Under the pieces are notes generated by a model, which was given only the letters and a program-made list of their open reading frames with translations, was not told the DNA's origin and ran no database searches. Shown here piece by piece: positions 39,955 to 56,448 of a stretch of DNA of 64,000 nucleotides. The DNA is taken from contig BJOX01000165.1 of assembly GCA_009731375.1 (NCBI GenBank), positions 161,726 through 225,725 on the forward strand. The letters run 5' to 3'. The translations under genes and the position numbers were made by a program. Origin of the DNA: Paulinella micropora. Taxonomy: Eukaryota > Cercozoa > Imbricatea > Euglyphida. Positions within the stretch are counted from its first letter, which is position 1. Each line of letters begins with the position of its first letter.

Positions 39955-40242
39955 AACATGTGTATGTGTGTGTATCAACATGTGTGTGTGTGTGTGTGTG
40001 TTTGTGTGTGTGTGAGTCTTGTGTGTGTGTGTGTGTTTGTGTGTTTGTGTGTTTGTGTGTTTGTGTGTTTGTGTGTTTGTGTGTATGTGTGTGTGTGTGT
40101 ACATGTGTTGTGTGTATGTTTGTGTGTGTGTGCGTGTGTGTGTATGTGTGTGTGTGTATGTGTCTGTGTGTGTACATTGTGTGTGTGTGTACATGTGTGT
40201 GTGTGTGTGTGTGTGTGTGCGTGCGTGTGTGTGTGTGAGTAC

Positions 40243-40273
<31 letters not shown>

Positions 40274-40276
40274 GTA

Positions 40277-40307
<31 letters not shown>

Positions 40308-40511
40308 TGTGTGTGTACATGTGTGTGTGTCTATCTACCTACCGACCGACCTACAGACCACCTACCGACCTACCTATCGACCTACCTACCTATCTATCTA
40401 CCTACCTACCTACCTACCTACCTACCTACCTACCTACCTACCTACCTACCTACCTACCTACCTACCTACCTACCGACCTGCCTATCTATCTATCTATCTA
40501 TCTATCAGACT

Positions 40512-40576
<65 letters not shown>

Positions 40577-40974
40577 TTAATCTGCTTCATTTTCTTTCTC
40601 TTCTTCCTTATCCTCCCACTCTCCATTCCTAGATTGCATTTTTCTTCAACGTCCTTCCTCCTCTTCTTTTTCCAGAACACAGTCTACCCGTGATTCCCAT
40701 CCCTGACACATGCACAGTACACAAATTATTGTTTGATGTGAAACTGCGTTCCTTTGCAAGGACTACATTCCTTTGCGACATCTCATCTATCTATTTAATC
40801 TATCTATCTATCTTTCTATCTTTCTATCTATCTATCTATCCATCCATCCATCTATCTATCTATCTATCTATCTATCCTATCCTATCCTATCCTATCTATC
40901 TACCTGCCACCCACCTACCCACCTACCTATCTATCTATCTATCTATCTATCTACCTACCTACCTACCTACTTAC

Positions 40975-41010
<36 letters not shown>

Positions 41011-41082
41011 GTATCTATCTATCTATCTATCTATCTATCTTCCTACCTACCCACCCACCTACCTACCTACCTACCTACCTAC

Positions 41083-41154
<72 letters not shown>

Positions 41155-41211
41155 GAATGTACGCATGAATGTATGTATGTATGTATGCATGTATGTATGT
41201 ATGTATGAATG

Positions 41212-41245
<34 letters not shown>

Positions 41246-41895
41246 TGTATGTTTGTATGTATGTATGTATGTATGCATACATGTATGTATGTATGTATGT
41301 ATGTATGTATGTATGTATGTATGTATGTATGTATGTATGCATGTATGCATGTATGCATGTATGCATGTATGCATGCATGTATGTATGTATGTATGTATGT
41401 ATGTATGCATGTATGTATGCATGCATGTATGTATGCATGTATGTATGTATGTATGTATGTATGTATGTATGTATGTATGTATGTATGTATGTATGTATGT
41501 ATGTTCGCATGAATGTATGTATGTATGAATGTATGTATGAATGCGTGTATATATGTATGTATGTATGTGTGTATGTGTGTGTGTGTTTTAATGTATGTGT
41601 ATGTATGTGTATGTATGTGTATGTATGTGTATGTATGTATGTATGTATGTATGTATGCATTTATGTATGTATTTATGTATGCATGTATGTATGTATGTAT
41701 GTATGCATGCATGTATGTGTATGTATATGTATGTATGTATGTATGTATGTATGCATGTATGTATGTATGTATGTATAGGTGTGTAGGTATGCAGGTATTA
41801 TTTATGTATTTATGTATGTATGTATGTATGGATGTATGTACGTATGTATGGCATGCATGCATGCATGCATGTCACCTATGTATGTATGTATGTAA
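39955..41895 (+). repeat. (GT)n, (TACC)n, (TATC)n and (TATG)n block
   Basis: A block of nearly 2 kb: GT/GTTT (39960-40330), TACC (40330-40480), TATC (40480-41155, with about 240 non-repeat bases at 40560-40800), then TATG and TGCA (41155-41890). No exon found. Confidence 0.95.
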
Positions 41896-42860
41896 ATCGA
41901 CACTGATGTCATTGCCACGGTTACCGTATGATTATTAAATTATTCAATATTAATCAAGATTATGCAAAAAAAAATCAATATTAATCAGCAAGTATAAATC
42001 CAGGCAATATTAATCAACCATCTTATGATGTTAATCAATATTAATCAGTATTAATCAATGCTATGATCACAGTTAATCACTTGAATATGAACTATGAACT
42101 TGAGTTCAACTCAAGTTGAATCCTCAATATTAATCAATATAAATTAATGATTGTTATATACATAATCAAGTTATGACGGTGGCAGTTGATAATAAAACGG
42201 AACTTATAATACTACATCATAATGAAGTAACTGAACTCAAAATAGATGTAAAAACTTAACTGAAGAAAATTAACACAGTATCATAGTAATAATTCGGTCC
42301 GGTACGGTATCATAAGTTCACATGATTCTGCCGGGATGATAATCATAGTATGATATTATTCAATATTATTCAATTAGTATTATATTTTTACTACAATCAA
42401 TACTATTCAATACTATTCAATATTATGGTTCAATATTATTCAATCATATATTATTCAATTAGTGTTATTCAATATTATATGTCGCAAAATGTGGCAAAGA
42501 ATTCATGGAGTTGAGGAGAAAACCATGAGGAGTGCTTTAGCTGGTCTGAAGGAGGACAACTCTTTCTTTGCTGACTATGCAAAAGCAACATCGCCGACTG
42601 AGGACCTTGTATGGGCATTATTGCATAAAAGGTTTTTCGTAGAGCAGGAAAGCGAGGCAATGGATTCAATGATGATATTATTCAATATTATTCAAGTATC
42701 ATTATTCAATATTCTTCAATATTATTTAACGTTATTATTCAATATTATTTACTATCAACGTTATCAAAATTATTAAACCTAATGATTGAATATCATTAAT
42801 GTTGATCAATATTATTAATACTTAATAACGGTAGGCTGATGATGGATCCAGAGGCAAGAA
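41896..42860. other. AT-rich DNA with AATATTATTCAATATTAATCA repeats
   Basis: Short irregular repeats of CAATATTATT and TCAATATTAATCA dominate. One open stretch at 42489-42675 on the plus strand (MWQRIHGVEEKTMRSALAGL, EDLVWALLHKRFFVEQESEA) has coding-like composition but no recognised family and no clear splice sites. It could be a gene fragment. Confidence 0.45.
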
Positions 42861-43170
42861 AAAATATCAAGAAAGAAAGAGACACACACAAAGAAAAGAA
42901 GAAAGAAAGGGGGGCGTAGAAAAAATGTGAACTGTAGGTGCAGATATATTTTTGCAGTCACAGACCCCTGTGAACTTCACGGGGAGTGGAAACGGCCCGT
43001 CTCAAACTTAAGACATACCCGCTAGTAACGTGAAAAAGCCTGTATCTTCAATGCCAAAAAAGCGCCACTGGTCGAAAGCAGGCCTACCCCCTTGCGTCTG
43101 AGCTGCTTATTTGGGCGATTTTCCGCAATAGGGTCCGGACGGATCTGTTCCACATTTTTCCGTCCAAAGG

Positions 43171-43322
43171 TCGCTCTTCTTCTTCTTCTTCTTCTTCTTC
43201 TTCTTCTTCTTCTTCTTCTTCTTCTTCTTCTTCTTCTTCTTCTTCTTCTTCTTCTTCTTCTTCTTCTTCTTCTTCTTCTTCTTCTTCTTCTTCTTCTTCT
43301 TCTTCTTCTTCTTCTTCTTCTT
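43171..43322 (+). repeat. (TTC)n tract at the right arm 3' end
   Basis: About 50 units of CTT/TTC abut the 3' end of the inverted LINE copy. Poly-L, poly-S and poly-K frames are artefacts. Confidence 0.95.
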
Positions 43323-45225
43323 CACTGTGCCCTCAGTTAGTATTTCAATAATTTGGTTTAAGAAAGAAAGAGGGAAAGATCCAAACTAGGATGAAACGTT
43401 AACTGTGCCCTTCAGTCAATATTTCATGAATTTGGTTGAGAAAAGGAGAAGTAAAAGATTTGGAAATGATGTTACAAACTAGAGTGTAATGTTAACTGTG
43501 CCCTTCAGTTAATATTTCATTAGTTTGGTTTCGAGAAAAAAAAAAAAAAAGAAAGAAAAGAGAGAGAGAGAGAGAGAAGGGGGGGGGGGGGGGGGAAGAG
43601 AGAGAGAGCAAGCTAAGATTCATTCTGCTCGCAGAGTAGATAGTCCAGGAGTGCGCATTTGAACTCTGCCTTTCCTTGATTCTTTGGAGCGCTTCCGGTA
43701 GCTTGCTAAACACAGTCTCGGCAATGCTGCTATAGTAAGCACTATTTGAGTCACGGTATAGCAGTTGTTTTTTTGAGCTTCTTGTGTTGTGACTATGTAC
43801 GGCAGTGATTGGTTTGAAGTTGTTATAGTGGAGGGGGAGGAATGTTGTGAAAGTAGGATAGTGTGTGAATGTGTCTCCATACATACACGATATTTATATA
43901 TATTAGGTATAGTTAGAAGTCTAAGTTTAGCAAATAAGGGTGCGGTAGGTGCTCTCGGTGATGCTAGACTTATGAGGCGTATTGTCTTTTTTTGCATTGT
44001 GATGAGAGGTTAGATGATGGTGTTTGGGTCTCAGATCCCCAGACAGATATATTATGTGTTAGGAGGGAGTAGACGTGGCTATAGTATAGTTGGACAAGAA
44101 TATGAGTGTCCAAACTTGTGAAAGATCCTGTATGTTGTCTTAGTGGGGTTAGGTACAATTATGACTATGAAAGTAACGTACAAGGTTGGTTGTGTCGGTT
44201 TGTGCATGCTCTTGTAGTTGCTCATTGTTAGATGCTGCAATTATGAGTGTGATATCATCAGCGTAGGCAAGACTGTTCCGTGTGCAAGTGATAGGAGGAT
44301 GCTGTTGATATAGAGGATAAAGAGTGTTGTGGAAAGGGTGCTTCCTTGTGGTGTACCGTGCGTCATCAGGCGGGGGTATGAGCGGGCGTGTTGGGTGAAC
44401 ACAGTTTGGAATCGTCTGGTCTGGTAGGCTTTGAAGAAGGCAGTGGTATTATCGCTGAAGTTGAATTCATGTTGTAGTTTGTGGATGAGTTTTGCATGGT
44501 CAATGGTATCATATGCTTTAGACAAATCGACAAAGAGTGCTAGTACGTATTTGCCTGGGCCTTTTTGTGAGTGGATGTGGTTGAGGATTGTTTGGGTGCA
44601 GATGGTGGTATTGGAATTTGGGCGGAAAGCATATTGAGTGCGTGAAAGGATACATATCGGCTCAGGTGGTCCATGAATTGTCGGTTGATGATTGTATCAA
44701 AAACTTTCGCGATACTGGGCAGAAGGGATATAGGTCTATAGTTCTCTGCCAGTGTTCTATCTTTAGCTTTATAAATTTCTATTACTTTTCTTTTTTTTTT
44801 AGCACGTCAGGGTACTCATTTCTTTCTACTGATTTATTGAAAAGTTTGCTTAGGATCGGTGCAATATATGTGCTTGAATCTTGTATTATTGCAGGTTTTA
44901 TTTTGTTTATGTCTTCTGATTTATTTCTATCAATATCCTTAAGTGTTTTAGTTACTTTCTGTGTAGTTTTCTAATTTAGTCTGAAGATGCGGTGTTGTGT
45001 TTGTTTATGCTCTTTTTGTTCTTTTTCTTCTTGGGGGATTTGAGCGCTTACCTTGGCTACCGACGTGTAGTGCCTGTTGAGGACGTTCGCGATGTCTTTC
45101 GCATCTGTGTACACCTGTCCATCTACGCAGAGTCTTGTAGGTGATGTTTTAGTAGCTTGCATTTGAGGGATAAACATTCTTAAAGCATTCATTCTCTTCT
45201 TTGAATCGTGCTTTAGGTCCTCCAT
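43322..45225 (-). mobile_element. Decayed LINE, right arm of an inverted pair
   Basis: It is the inverted, nearly identical counterpart of 36536-38260; homology ends at 44998, and it carries about 225 extra bases upstream (PQMQATKTSPTRLCVDGQVY, the region before the RT core). It has the same VDLSKAYDTIDHAKLI and GTPQGSTLSTTLFILYINS, and the same frameshift before AYADD. It is cut by (TTC)n at both ends. A poly-C/(CT)n tract at about 37965-37995 in the left arm is mirrored here (about 43561-43612), with small length differences. Confidence 0.9.
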
Positions 45226-45227
45226 TA

Positions 45228-45258
<31 letters not shown>

Positions 45259-45354
45259 CTTCTTCTTCTGCCTCCTCCTCCTCCTCCTTCTTCTTCTTCT
45301 TCTTCTTCTTCTTCTTCTTCTTCTTCTTCTTCTTCTTCTTCTTCTTCTTCTACA

Positions 45355-45415
<61 letters not shown>

Positions 45416-46275
45416 CTTCTTCTTCTTCTTCTTCTTCGTCTTGGTCGTCGTCGTCGTCGTCCTCGGTCGTCGGTCGTCTGCCGTCTGTCGTCTGTCTTCT
45501 GTCTTCTGTCTTCTGTCTTCTTCTTTTTCTTTCTTCTTCTTTCTTCTGTTTTCTTCTTTCTTCTGTCTTCTTCTTTCTTCTATCTTCTTCTTTCTTCTTT
45601 CTTCTCTCTTCTTTCCTCTCTTCTTCTTCTCTTCTTCTCGTCTTCTTCTCTTCTTCTTCTTCTTCTCTTCTTCTCTTCTTCTCATCTTCTTCTCTTCTTC
45701 TTCTCTTCTTCTTTTCTTCTTCTCTCCTTCTTCTCTCCTTCTTCTCTTCTTCTCTTCTTCTTCTCTTCTTCTTCTCTTCTTCTCTTCTTCTTCTCTTCTT
45801 CTTCTCTTCTTCTCTTCTTCTCTTTCTTCTTCTCTTTCTTCTTCTCTTCTTCTTTTTTTCTTCTTTCTTTCTTTCTTTCTTCTTTCTTCTTTCTTCTTCT
45901 TTCTTCTTCTTACTTCTTCTTTTTTCTTTCTTCTTTTTCTCCTTCTCCTTTCTTCTTCTTCTCCTTCTTCTTTCTTCTTCTTTCTTCTCCTTTCTTCTCC
46001 GTTCTTCTCCTTCTTCTTTCTTCTCCTTCTCCGTTCTTCTCCCTCCTTTCTTCTCCGTTCTTCTCCGTTCTTCTCCTTTCTTCTTTCTTCTCCTTCCTTC
46101 TCCTTCCTTCTTTTTCCTTCTTCCTTCCTTCTTCTTTGTTCTTCTTTGTTCTTCTTTCTTCTTTTTCTTCTTCTTTTTCTTCTTCTTTTTCTTCTTCTTT
46201 TCCTTCTTCTTTTCCTCCTCCTCCTCCTCCTCCTTCTTCTTCTTCTTCTTTTTTTTCTTCTTCTTCTTCGTTTTT
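45226..46275 (+). repeat. (TTC)n-type polypyrimidine tract
   Basis: About 1 kb of TTC, TCC, ACT and CTTCTTTCTT blocks with a small GTC island at 45436-45500. It abuts the 5' truncation of the right LINE arm, as (GAA)n does for the left arm. Confidence 0.95.
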
Positions 46276-46472
46276 ATTGAGAGAATAATTTTACGCCTCA
46301 GGGAACGTCCACGTGAAAAGTATGTCTATTAATTCATACCTTTATCTAAGGTGGAAACCTAGTTATTCAATCGAGCGTATTAAAGATGTTAAAAGGATAT
46401 TTGTCGGTTCGGTATTCATGTTATTAGTGTTTATGCTTGGATATATTCAGCGATATTTGGTCTATATTATGA

Positions 46473-46473
46473 T

Positions 46474-46505
<32 letters not shown>

Positions 46506-46756
46506 TCTCTCTCTCTTTAACAAACAAACAAACAAACAAACAAGCAACAACAACCAACCAACAACAACAACAAGAACAACAACAACAATAACAACAAAAT
46601 AACAACAACAACAACAACAACAACAACCAACAACAACAACAACAGCAACAACAACAATAACAACAACAACAACAACAACGACAACAACGACAACAACAAC
46701 AATCAACAAACAACAACAGCAAAAAACAACAAACAACAAACAACAACAACAACTCT

Positions 46757-46807
<51 letters not shown>

Positions 46808-46980
46808 CTTCCCTCCCTCCTTCCCTCCCTCCCTCCCTCCCTCCCTCCTTCCCTCCCTCCCTCCCTCNNNNNNNNNNNNNNNNNNNNNNNNNNNNNNNNN
46901 NNNNNNNNNNNNNNNNNNNNNNNNNNNNNNNNNNNNNNNNNNNNNNNNNNNNNNNNNNNNNNNNNNNNNNNNNNNNNNNN

Positions 46981-47040
<60 letters not shown>

Positions 47041-47373
47041 CCTCACGTACGTACACGCACATACATATACATACATACATACATACATACATAATAACAT
47101 ACATAATAACATACATACATACATACATACATACATACATACATACATACATACATGTGAATGTGCATGCATGTATGCATGCATGCATGCATGCATGCAT
47201 ACATACATATATACATACATACATACATACATACATATACATGCAGACATACATACAGATATATAGAGATATAGACATACATAAATACATACATGCATAC
47301 ATGCATACATACATACATACATACATACATACATACGTACATACATACATACATACATACATACGTACATACC

Positions 47374-47404
<31 letters not shown>

Positions 47405-47456
47405 CCTTACCTACCTACCTACCTACCAACCTACATACATACATGCATACATACAT

Positions 47457-47489
<33 letters not shown>

Positions 47490-47490
47490 G
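46473..47490 (+). repeat. (CT)n, (AAC)n, (CCT)n, gap, (CT)n and (ACAT)n before the PCP_red-like gene
   Basis: CT dinucleotides, CAA/AAC trinucleotides (46516-46750), CCTT/CCCT, N at 46868-46980, then CT and a long ACAT array ending in (CA)n and the CACAG acceptor at 47490. Any upstream exon of the next gene would be beyond this block or in the gap. Confidence 0.95.
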
Positions 47491-47492
47491 TT

Positions 47493-49858
<2,366 letters not shown>

Positions 49859-49875
49859 GTGGACAACACGATCGA

Positions 49876-49972
<97 letters not shown>

Positions 49973-50032
49973 GAGATAGGTAGGTAGGTAGGTAGGTAGG
50001 TAGGTAGGTAGGTAGTTAGGTAGGTAGGTAGG

Positions 50033-50129
<97 letters not shown>

Positions 50130-50130
50130 G
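49876..50130 (+). repeat. (GATA)n and (GTAG)n tract
   Basis: GATA, then GTAG, then GATA, downstream of the PCP_red-like gene. Confidence 0.95.
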
Positions 50131-50159
50131 AAATATCGACTAATGTCAGAAAAAAGGAG

Positions 50160-50552
50160 CTTCTGATTTCGTCAACCAGGAAGTCTGTAAAGTATTAACC
50201 CGATGCCCAGCTACGCCGTGATGTTTGCACGGAAGGGACTGATACAGGCAATACCAAAGCTCCCTAGTACCAGGCGGGGCCAGGGCTCGTTCCATAAAGC
50301 GCCCCTTGCAGAACGAGCTCCCACCTCCATTACAGAGGGCCCAGTAAGCAGATGGAGTTTCGAGACTGTTCGACAGTCTAGTATAAACCGACAGAGCACT
50401 GTGGGTTTTATTCCGGGCTCAACAAGCGAGAAAGGGCACCCTGAGGGAACAGGATTGTGCTTCCCGTCGCTATTTCGGCATGTGACTTATAGGCGTATGG
50501 CTAGGCACACATAAGGCACCCCACCACGGGCCCAGCACACCCACACCATCCC
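50160..50552. repeat. Dispersed repeat B, copy 1
   Basis: About 390 bases of non-microsatellite DNA flanked by GATA tracts. Its last about 255 bases (from AAGCGCCCCTTGCAGAACGA) recur at 51231-51481 with few differences (a 3-base GTG indel near 50481). Open frames across it are short. It may be an unclassified mobile element or an assembly duplication around the gap. Confidence 0.7.
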
Positions 50553-50640
<88 letters not shown>

Positions 50641-50689
50641 GGGTAGATAGATGGGTAGATAGATGGGTAGATAGATGGGTAGATAGATG

Positions 50690-51230
50690 NNNNNNNNNNN
50701 NNNNNNNNNNNNNNNNNNNNNNNNNNNNNNNNNNNNNNNNNNNNNNNNNNNNNNNNNNNNNNNNNNNNNNNNNNNNNNNNNNNNNNNNNNNNNNNNNNNN
50801 NNNNNNNNNNNNNNNNNNNNNNNNNNNNNNNNNNNNNNNNNNNNNNNNNNNNNNNNNNNNNNNNNNNNNNNNNNNNNNNNNNNNNNNNNNNNNNNNNNNN
50901 NNNNNNNNNNNNNNNNNNNNNNNNNNNNNNNNNNNNNNNNNNNNNNNNNNNNNNNNNNNNNNNNNNNNNNNNNNNNNNNNNNNNNNNNNNNNNNNNNNNN
51001 NNNNNNNNNNNNNNNNNNNNNNNNNNNNNNNNNNNNNNNNNNNNNNNNNNNNNNNNNNNNNNNNNNNNNNNNNNNNNNNNNNNNNNNNNNNNNNNNNNNN
51101 NNNNNNNNNNNNNNNNNNNNNNNNNNNNNNNNNNNNNNNNNNNNNNNNNNNNNNNNNNNNNNNNNNNNNNNNNNNNNNNNNNNNNNNNNNNNNNNNNNNN
51201 NNNNNNNNNNNNNNNNNNNNNNNNNNNNNN
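50690..51230. other. Assembly gap between two copies of repeat B
   Basis: A run of N starting in a (GATG/GATA)n tract. The flanking duplication makes a collapsed or duplicated assembly possible. Confidence 1.
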
Positions 51231-51481
51231 AAGCGCCCCTTGCAGAACGAGCTCCCACCTCCATTACAGAGGGCCCAGTAAGCAGATGGAGTTTCGAGAC
51301 TGTTCGACAGTCTAGTATAAACCGACAGAGCACTGTGGGTTTTATTCCGGGCTCAACAAGCGAGAAAGGGCACCCTGAGGGAACAGGATTGTGCTTCCCG
51401 TCGCTATTTCGGCACTTATAGGCGTATGGCTAGGCACACATAAGGCACCCCACCACGGGCCCAGCACACCCACACCATCCC
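51231..51481. repeat. Dispersed repeat B, copy 2
   Basis: Second copy of 50297-50552, almost identical, followed by CCTAATTCTCTGTCTGTCGA instead of a GATA tract. Confidence 0.75.
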
Positions 51482-51545
51482 CTAATTCTCTGTCTGTCGA
51501 CAGATGGCACCCATTTCAAAAAAGATAGATAGATATATAGATAGA

Positions 51546-51604
51546 ACGAACTCGATCGATCTCGATTACTACCAGCAAGCAAGAAGGTCAAAGACAGACA
51601 AGTA
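51546..51604 (+). pseudogene. Echo of the last exon of the PCP_red-like gene
   Basis: TCGATCGATCTCGATTACTA plus CCAGCAAGCAAGAAGGTCAA copies 49774-49830 (ATCGATCTCGAATACTACAA, GCAAGCAAGAAGAAGGTCAA) with several differences. It sits about 1.7 kb downstream among GATA repeats, so it was made with or moved by repeat B or by repeat exchange. Confidence 0.8.
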
Positions 51605-51610
51605 GATAGA

Positions 51611-52994
<1,384 letters not shown>

Positions 52995-52999
52995 TAGAT

Positions 53000-53034
53000 A
53001 TATAGATAGGTAGGTAGGTAGGTAGGTAGGTAGG

Positions 53035-53118
<84 letters not shown>

Positions 53119-53174
53119 ATAGATAGATAGATAGAATAGATAGATAGATAGAATAGATAGATAGATAGAGATAG

Positions 53175-53250
<76 letters not shown>

Positions 53251-53310
53251 GGATGGATGGATGGATGGATGATATACGTAGACGGATAAGATAGACAGAT
53301 AGATAGATTT
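53000..53310 (+). repeat. (GTAG)n and (GATA)n tract
   Basis: GTAG followed by long GATA with AATA variants and GATG, immediately after the Tc1-like element, which inserted in or next to a GATA tract. Confidence 0.95.
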
Positions 53311-53509
53311 TGCATCGTTTGTTTTGCTTGCCCTTCCTGTGCTCAGATATTGTTCCACGAGCATCTTCTGTTGAGTTCTGGCGATCCAGGCAACCCTAAA
53401 CAGGCGACAGATGGCAATGGCAGAAGACTTGGGTGGCGCAATCGATGACTTCTTAACTTCTTCACGTAGCTCTTTTTTTTTGGGGGGGGGGGGGGGNNNN
53501 NNNNNNTTT

Positions 53510-53990
53510 TGCCTTTTCGTCATTATTCTATCGACTAGTGGTTTGAGCCAGTCGTTTTTGGTCCATCCGCACCTCGCGCAGGTTATGGTTGATCAGTCTG
53601 GCTTGTTCTTAACACGCAGCACGTGGCCAACCTGCAGAATCTCCATCACAGCTTGTAAGACGGAGTGCGGACAGCGAAAATTCCACGGTATTGCGGTGGT
53701 TTCGCAGAAACAGATTGGTCACGCTGAGCTGATCAATCTCCTGTTGCGTGAAGGAGAAGGAGAAGGAGAAGGAAAAGGAGAAGGAGAAGAAGGTGTATGA
53801 AGCTGATGCGGCTTGTGCAGCTCCGTTCACCAGTGATTGTATGATTGGCTGCCGCTCAGAATGTCCTTTATGGACGATTTGATAAGGCTTCATCACTGAT
53901 GTAGGGCGTGCGGCTTGGCCTTGAAAAGCCTCTAGTCGATAGAATACTGTAGCTAAGGGACAAGTCGGCAATCAGCTGAATCCGTAACTT
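53510..53990 (-). other. Coding-like minus-strand DNA, unidentified
   Basis: Two to three stretches look protein-coding on the minus strand. At 53757-53630, after a CGCAACAG acceptor, a frame reads EIDQLSVTNLFLRNHRNTVE. At about 53590-53512 a frame has CARCGWTKNDWLKPLVDRIM with a CxxC pair. At 53970-53830 another reads GFSRPSRTPYISDEALSNRP. Stops separate them and competing frames are equally open, so I cannot set exon borders. They may belong with the exon at 54757-54851 in one gene, or to a decayed element. Confidence 0.35.
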
Positions 53991-54756
53991 CGGGAAAAAG
54001 GATTAAGTGGTTCTAAGGGTGAAGAGGTTTGGAGCCAGAGCTCCGAACTCAGAGACTACGGTGCACTACTGCGGATGCGTCACGGGGACAGGCCGCGCAC
54101 TCGCTCGCGGCGTGCTCGAGAGAATCGCGACCATGCTGTTGTGACATTTGAATGACAAAATAATCAAGCTTTAACATACCGTTCTCAGTCAGTATGTAAG
54201 ATGCGATATATTCAAAGAATGCGATGAAAGCCTTTGACCTGAGCGTTTCGCCTTCCGCCTTATCGTAGCATTGCTAGTCGCAGAGAAAGGCGAGGTGTTT
54301 GACACTCGAAAAGGGTCCTCAGTACTAAAGACTACGACCCCAAGGATGTTCGCAGCGCAACGCCGGGCGAAAATCAAGTTGCGAAGTTACCTGACACGCG
54401 CCTGCAGCTTCAACGGTGGCAAAAATAACCGAGATATCAGGTCCGGGCCTGTGCAAAAAGGCAGCACATAGTAAAAGGCCCGGTAATCATGGCGGTAATT
54501 ATGGCAACGAAGGCGCGACGGATTTTTGTTGTTTGTTGTTTAACAAAAAGTTATACCCAAAGTATGACCGTTGACCAGTGGTTGTATTTCACCAAAATGT
54601 CAGAAAGTTATAGTTTGTGGATCGTGTCATAAGGTGCCATCGCTTGTGCGTGCAAAAGCGTTTGGCTTGACCCAAGAGTTCGCCCTGTTCTTGCGTTTTG
54701 TGACTGCGGACAGTAATTGTGATTGATTCTTATTGACGTACACCGAAATCTCTCAC

Positions 54757-54851
54757 AGCGCCTCGTTTGATGATTCCTCCATCAGCTTGCGACTGCCTTC
54801 ACTGTCTGTCTGCTGCAAGTCGAACTCACTCGAAAGCTTAAAAGATGTCAT
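54757..54851 (-). CDS. Possible first exon of an unidentified minus-strand gene
   Basis: ATG at 54851-54849 opens MTSFKLSSEFDLQQTDSEG plus SRKLMEESSNEA and ends at a good donor (CT|GTGAGA, phase 2). The frame is open further 5' to about 54919 (LDPYLCDLQLDPAKCR), so the true start or an acceptor may lie upstream. A following piece may be NILGVVVFSTEDPFRVSNTS at about 54350-54210. No family is recognised. Confidence 0.4.
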
Positions 54852-55189
54852 CAGCAAACGACATTTTGCTGGATCAAGTTGCAAGTCACATAAGTACGGG
54901 TCAAGTCGTCATCCTTTGTGTGTGCGATGTGCGAATCACTGTGCGCCTTGAGTCTGCCCCCCGTTCTTACCTCTGTGCTTATGGAGCTCTATTTCTTTGT
55001 GTTGATACATTACGGCTCAATTGTTCACGTAGGATAAGCTTAATGGTGATAAGCGCCTAATTATTAATACCGGTACAAAGCTAGAATGTATTCGACTTTT
55101 GCAAAGATTCGTTCATCAACTGCTGGATTTTCACTTCATTGTCTTACAACCACCGACATTCAAATTCAAGTTAAAGAATTATTTTAAAC

Positions 55190-56065
55190 TGTGCAGTTTT
55201 TCGAAAATTATACAGTTTTTTGAAAATTGTATTATATAGTTTTTCGAAAATTGTACAGTTTTTTGAAAATTATACAGTTTTTTGAAAATTTTACAGTCTT
55301 TTGAAAATTGTACAGTTTTTTGAAAATTGTTCAGTTTTTTGAAAATTGTACAGTTTTTCGAAAATTGTATAGTTTTTTGAAAATTATATAGTTTTTGAAA
55401 ATTGTACAGTTTTTTGAAAATTGTAGTTTTTTGAAAAGTGTACAGTTTTTTGAAAAATTTGTGTAGTCTTTTGAAAATTGTACAGTTTTTCGAAAATTGT
55501 ACAGTTTTTTTAAATTGTATTAGTACAGTTTTTTGCCACCGAAAATTATATTATATTAGTTTTTTTTTAATTATACAGTTTTTTCAAGTTACGCAAACCG
55601 TCCACTGTTTTACTATGATAGAATACTTGCCACTCGTTTTTGAAAATTTGTACTGTACAATCAAGTTTCAAAAAAAATATATAACTTTTCAAAACTAAAC
55701 AATTTTCAAAACTTGAAACTATACAAGGATTTTCGAAAACTGTACAATTTTCCAAAAACTGTACAATTTTCAAAAAAACATATATTAATATAATTTTCAA
55801 AAAAACTAAACAATTTTCAAAAAACCATACAATTTTCAAAAAAAACTATACAATTTTTCAAAAAACTATACCATTTTCAAAAACTGTACAATTTTCGAAA
55901 AACTGTATTATATTAATACAATTTTCACTCGTTATTGTATATCTTTGGATACCACTTCCGTTTTATCTCTTTGAGACTCCTCTTCCATTCTATCTCTTCT
56001 GCTTCCCACTCAGGCTCTACGAGTGGCAAGTATTCTATTATTAATAAAACAGTGTTTGCGTAATA
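55190..56065. repeat. Large inverted array of a 19-bp repeat
   Basis: From 55190 to about 55545, CAGTTTTTTGAAAATTGTA repeats about 18 times with variants. From about 55690 to 55930 its reverse complement (TACAATTTTCAAAAAACTG) repeats about ten times or more. An outer pair is also inverted: TTACGCAAAC...ATAGAATACTTGCCACTCG at 55586-55638 and CGAGTGGCAAGTATTCTAT...GTTTGCGTAA at 56023-56062. The DNA could fold into a hairpin of several hundred bases. It lies between the 3' end of the USP gene and the start of the gene at 54851. Confidence 0.85.
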
Positions 56066-56448
56066 AAAAATAATAATAATAAAAATTAAAAAAAAAATAA
56101 TAAAAATAAAATAATTAAAAAAAATTTTAAAAAAACGTACTGTGACTGTAAATATTACGGAGACGGGTCTAATTACCGATCCTACAATGATTCTATATTA
56201 TAAATTGTAACCAGTAGACGCTTAGCGGCTAAATATTACTAATGTTGTTATATATCACTTACGGACATACAGACAATATTAAGTATTGAAATATGATGTC
56301 ACAATATCAACAACAGTAAGGACTTCCAAAGCCGATACTGTTCGCGTTGATATCACGTGTCCAACGCTGCAGCACTTGTCCACGGTGCTTACGCGGGTCA
56401 GGTACAATAACTAGATAATAAAGAAACAGGCTACGTGCCTGGTGTTTG

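Noticed and set aside
50203-50514. Open frame inside repeat B as a gene
   Set aside because: The frame is short, is duplicated with the repeat at 51231, and has no recognisable domain; both strands are equally open.
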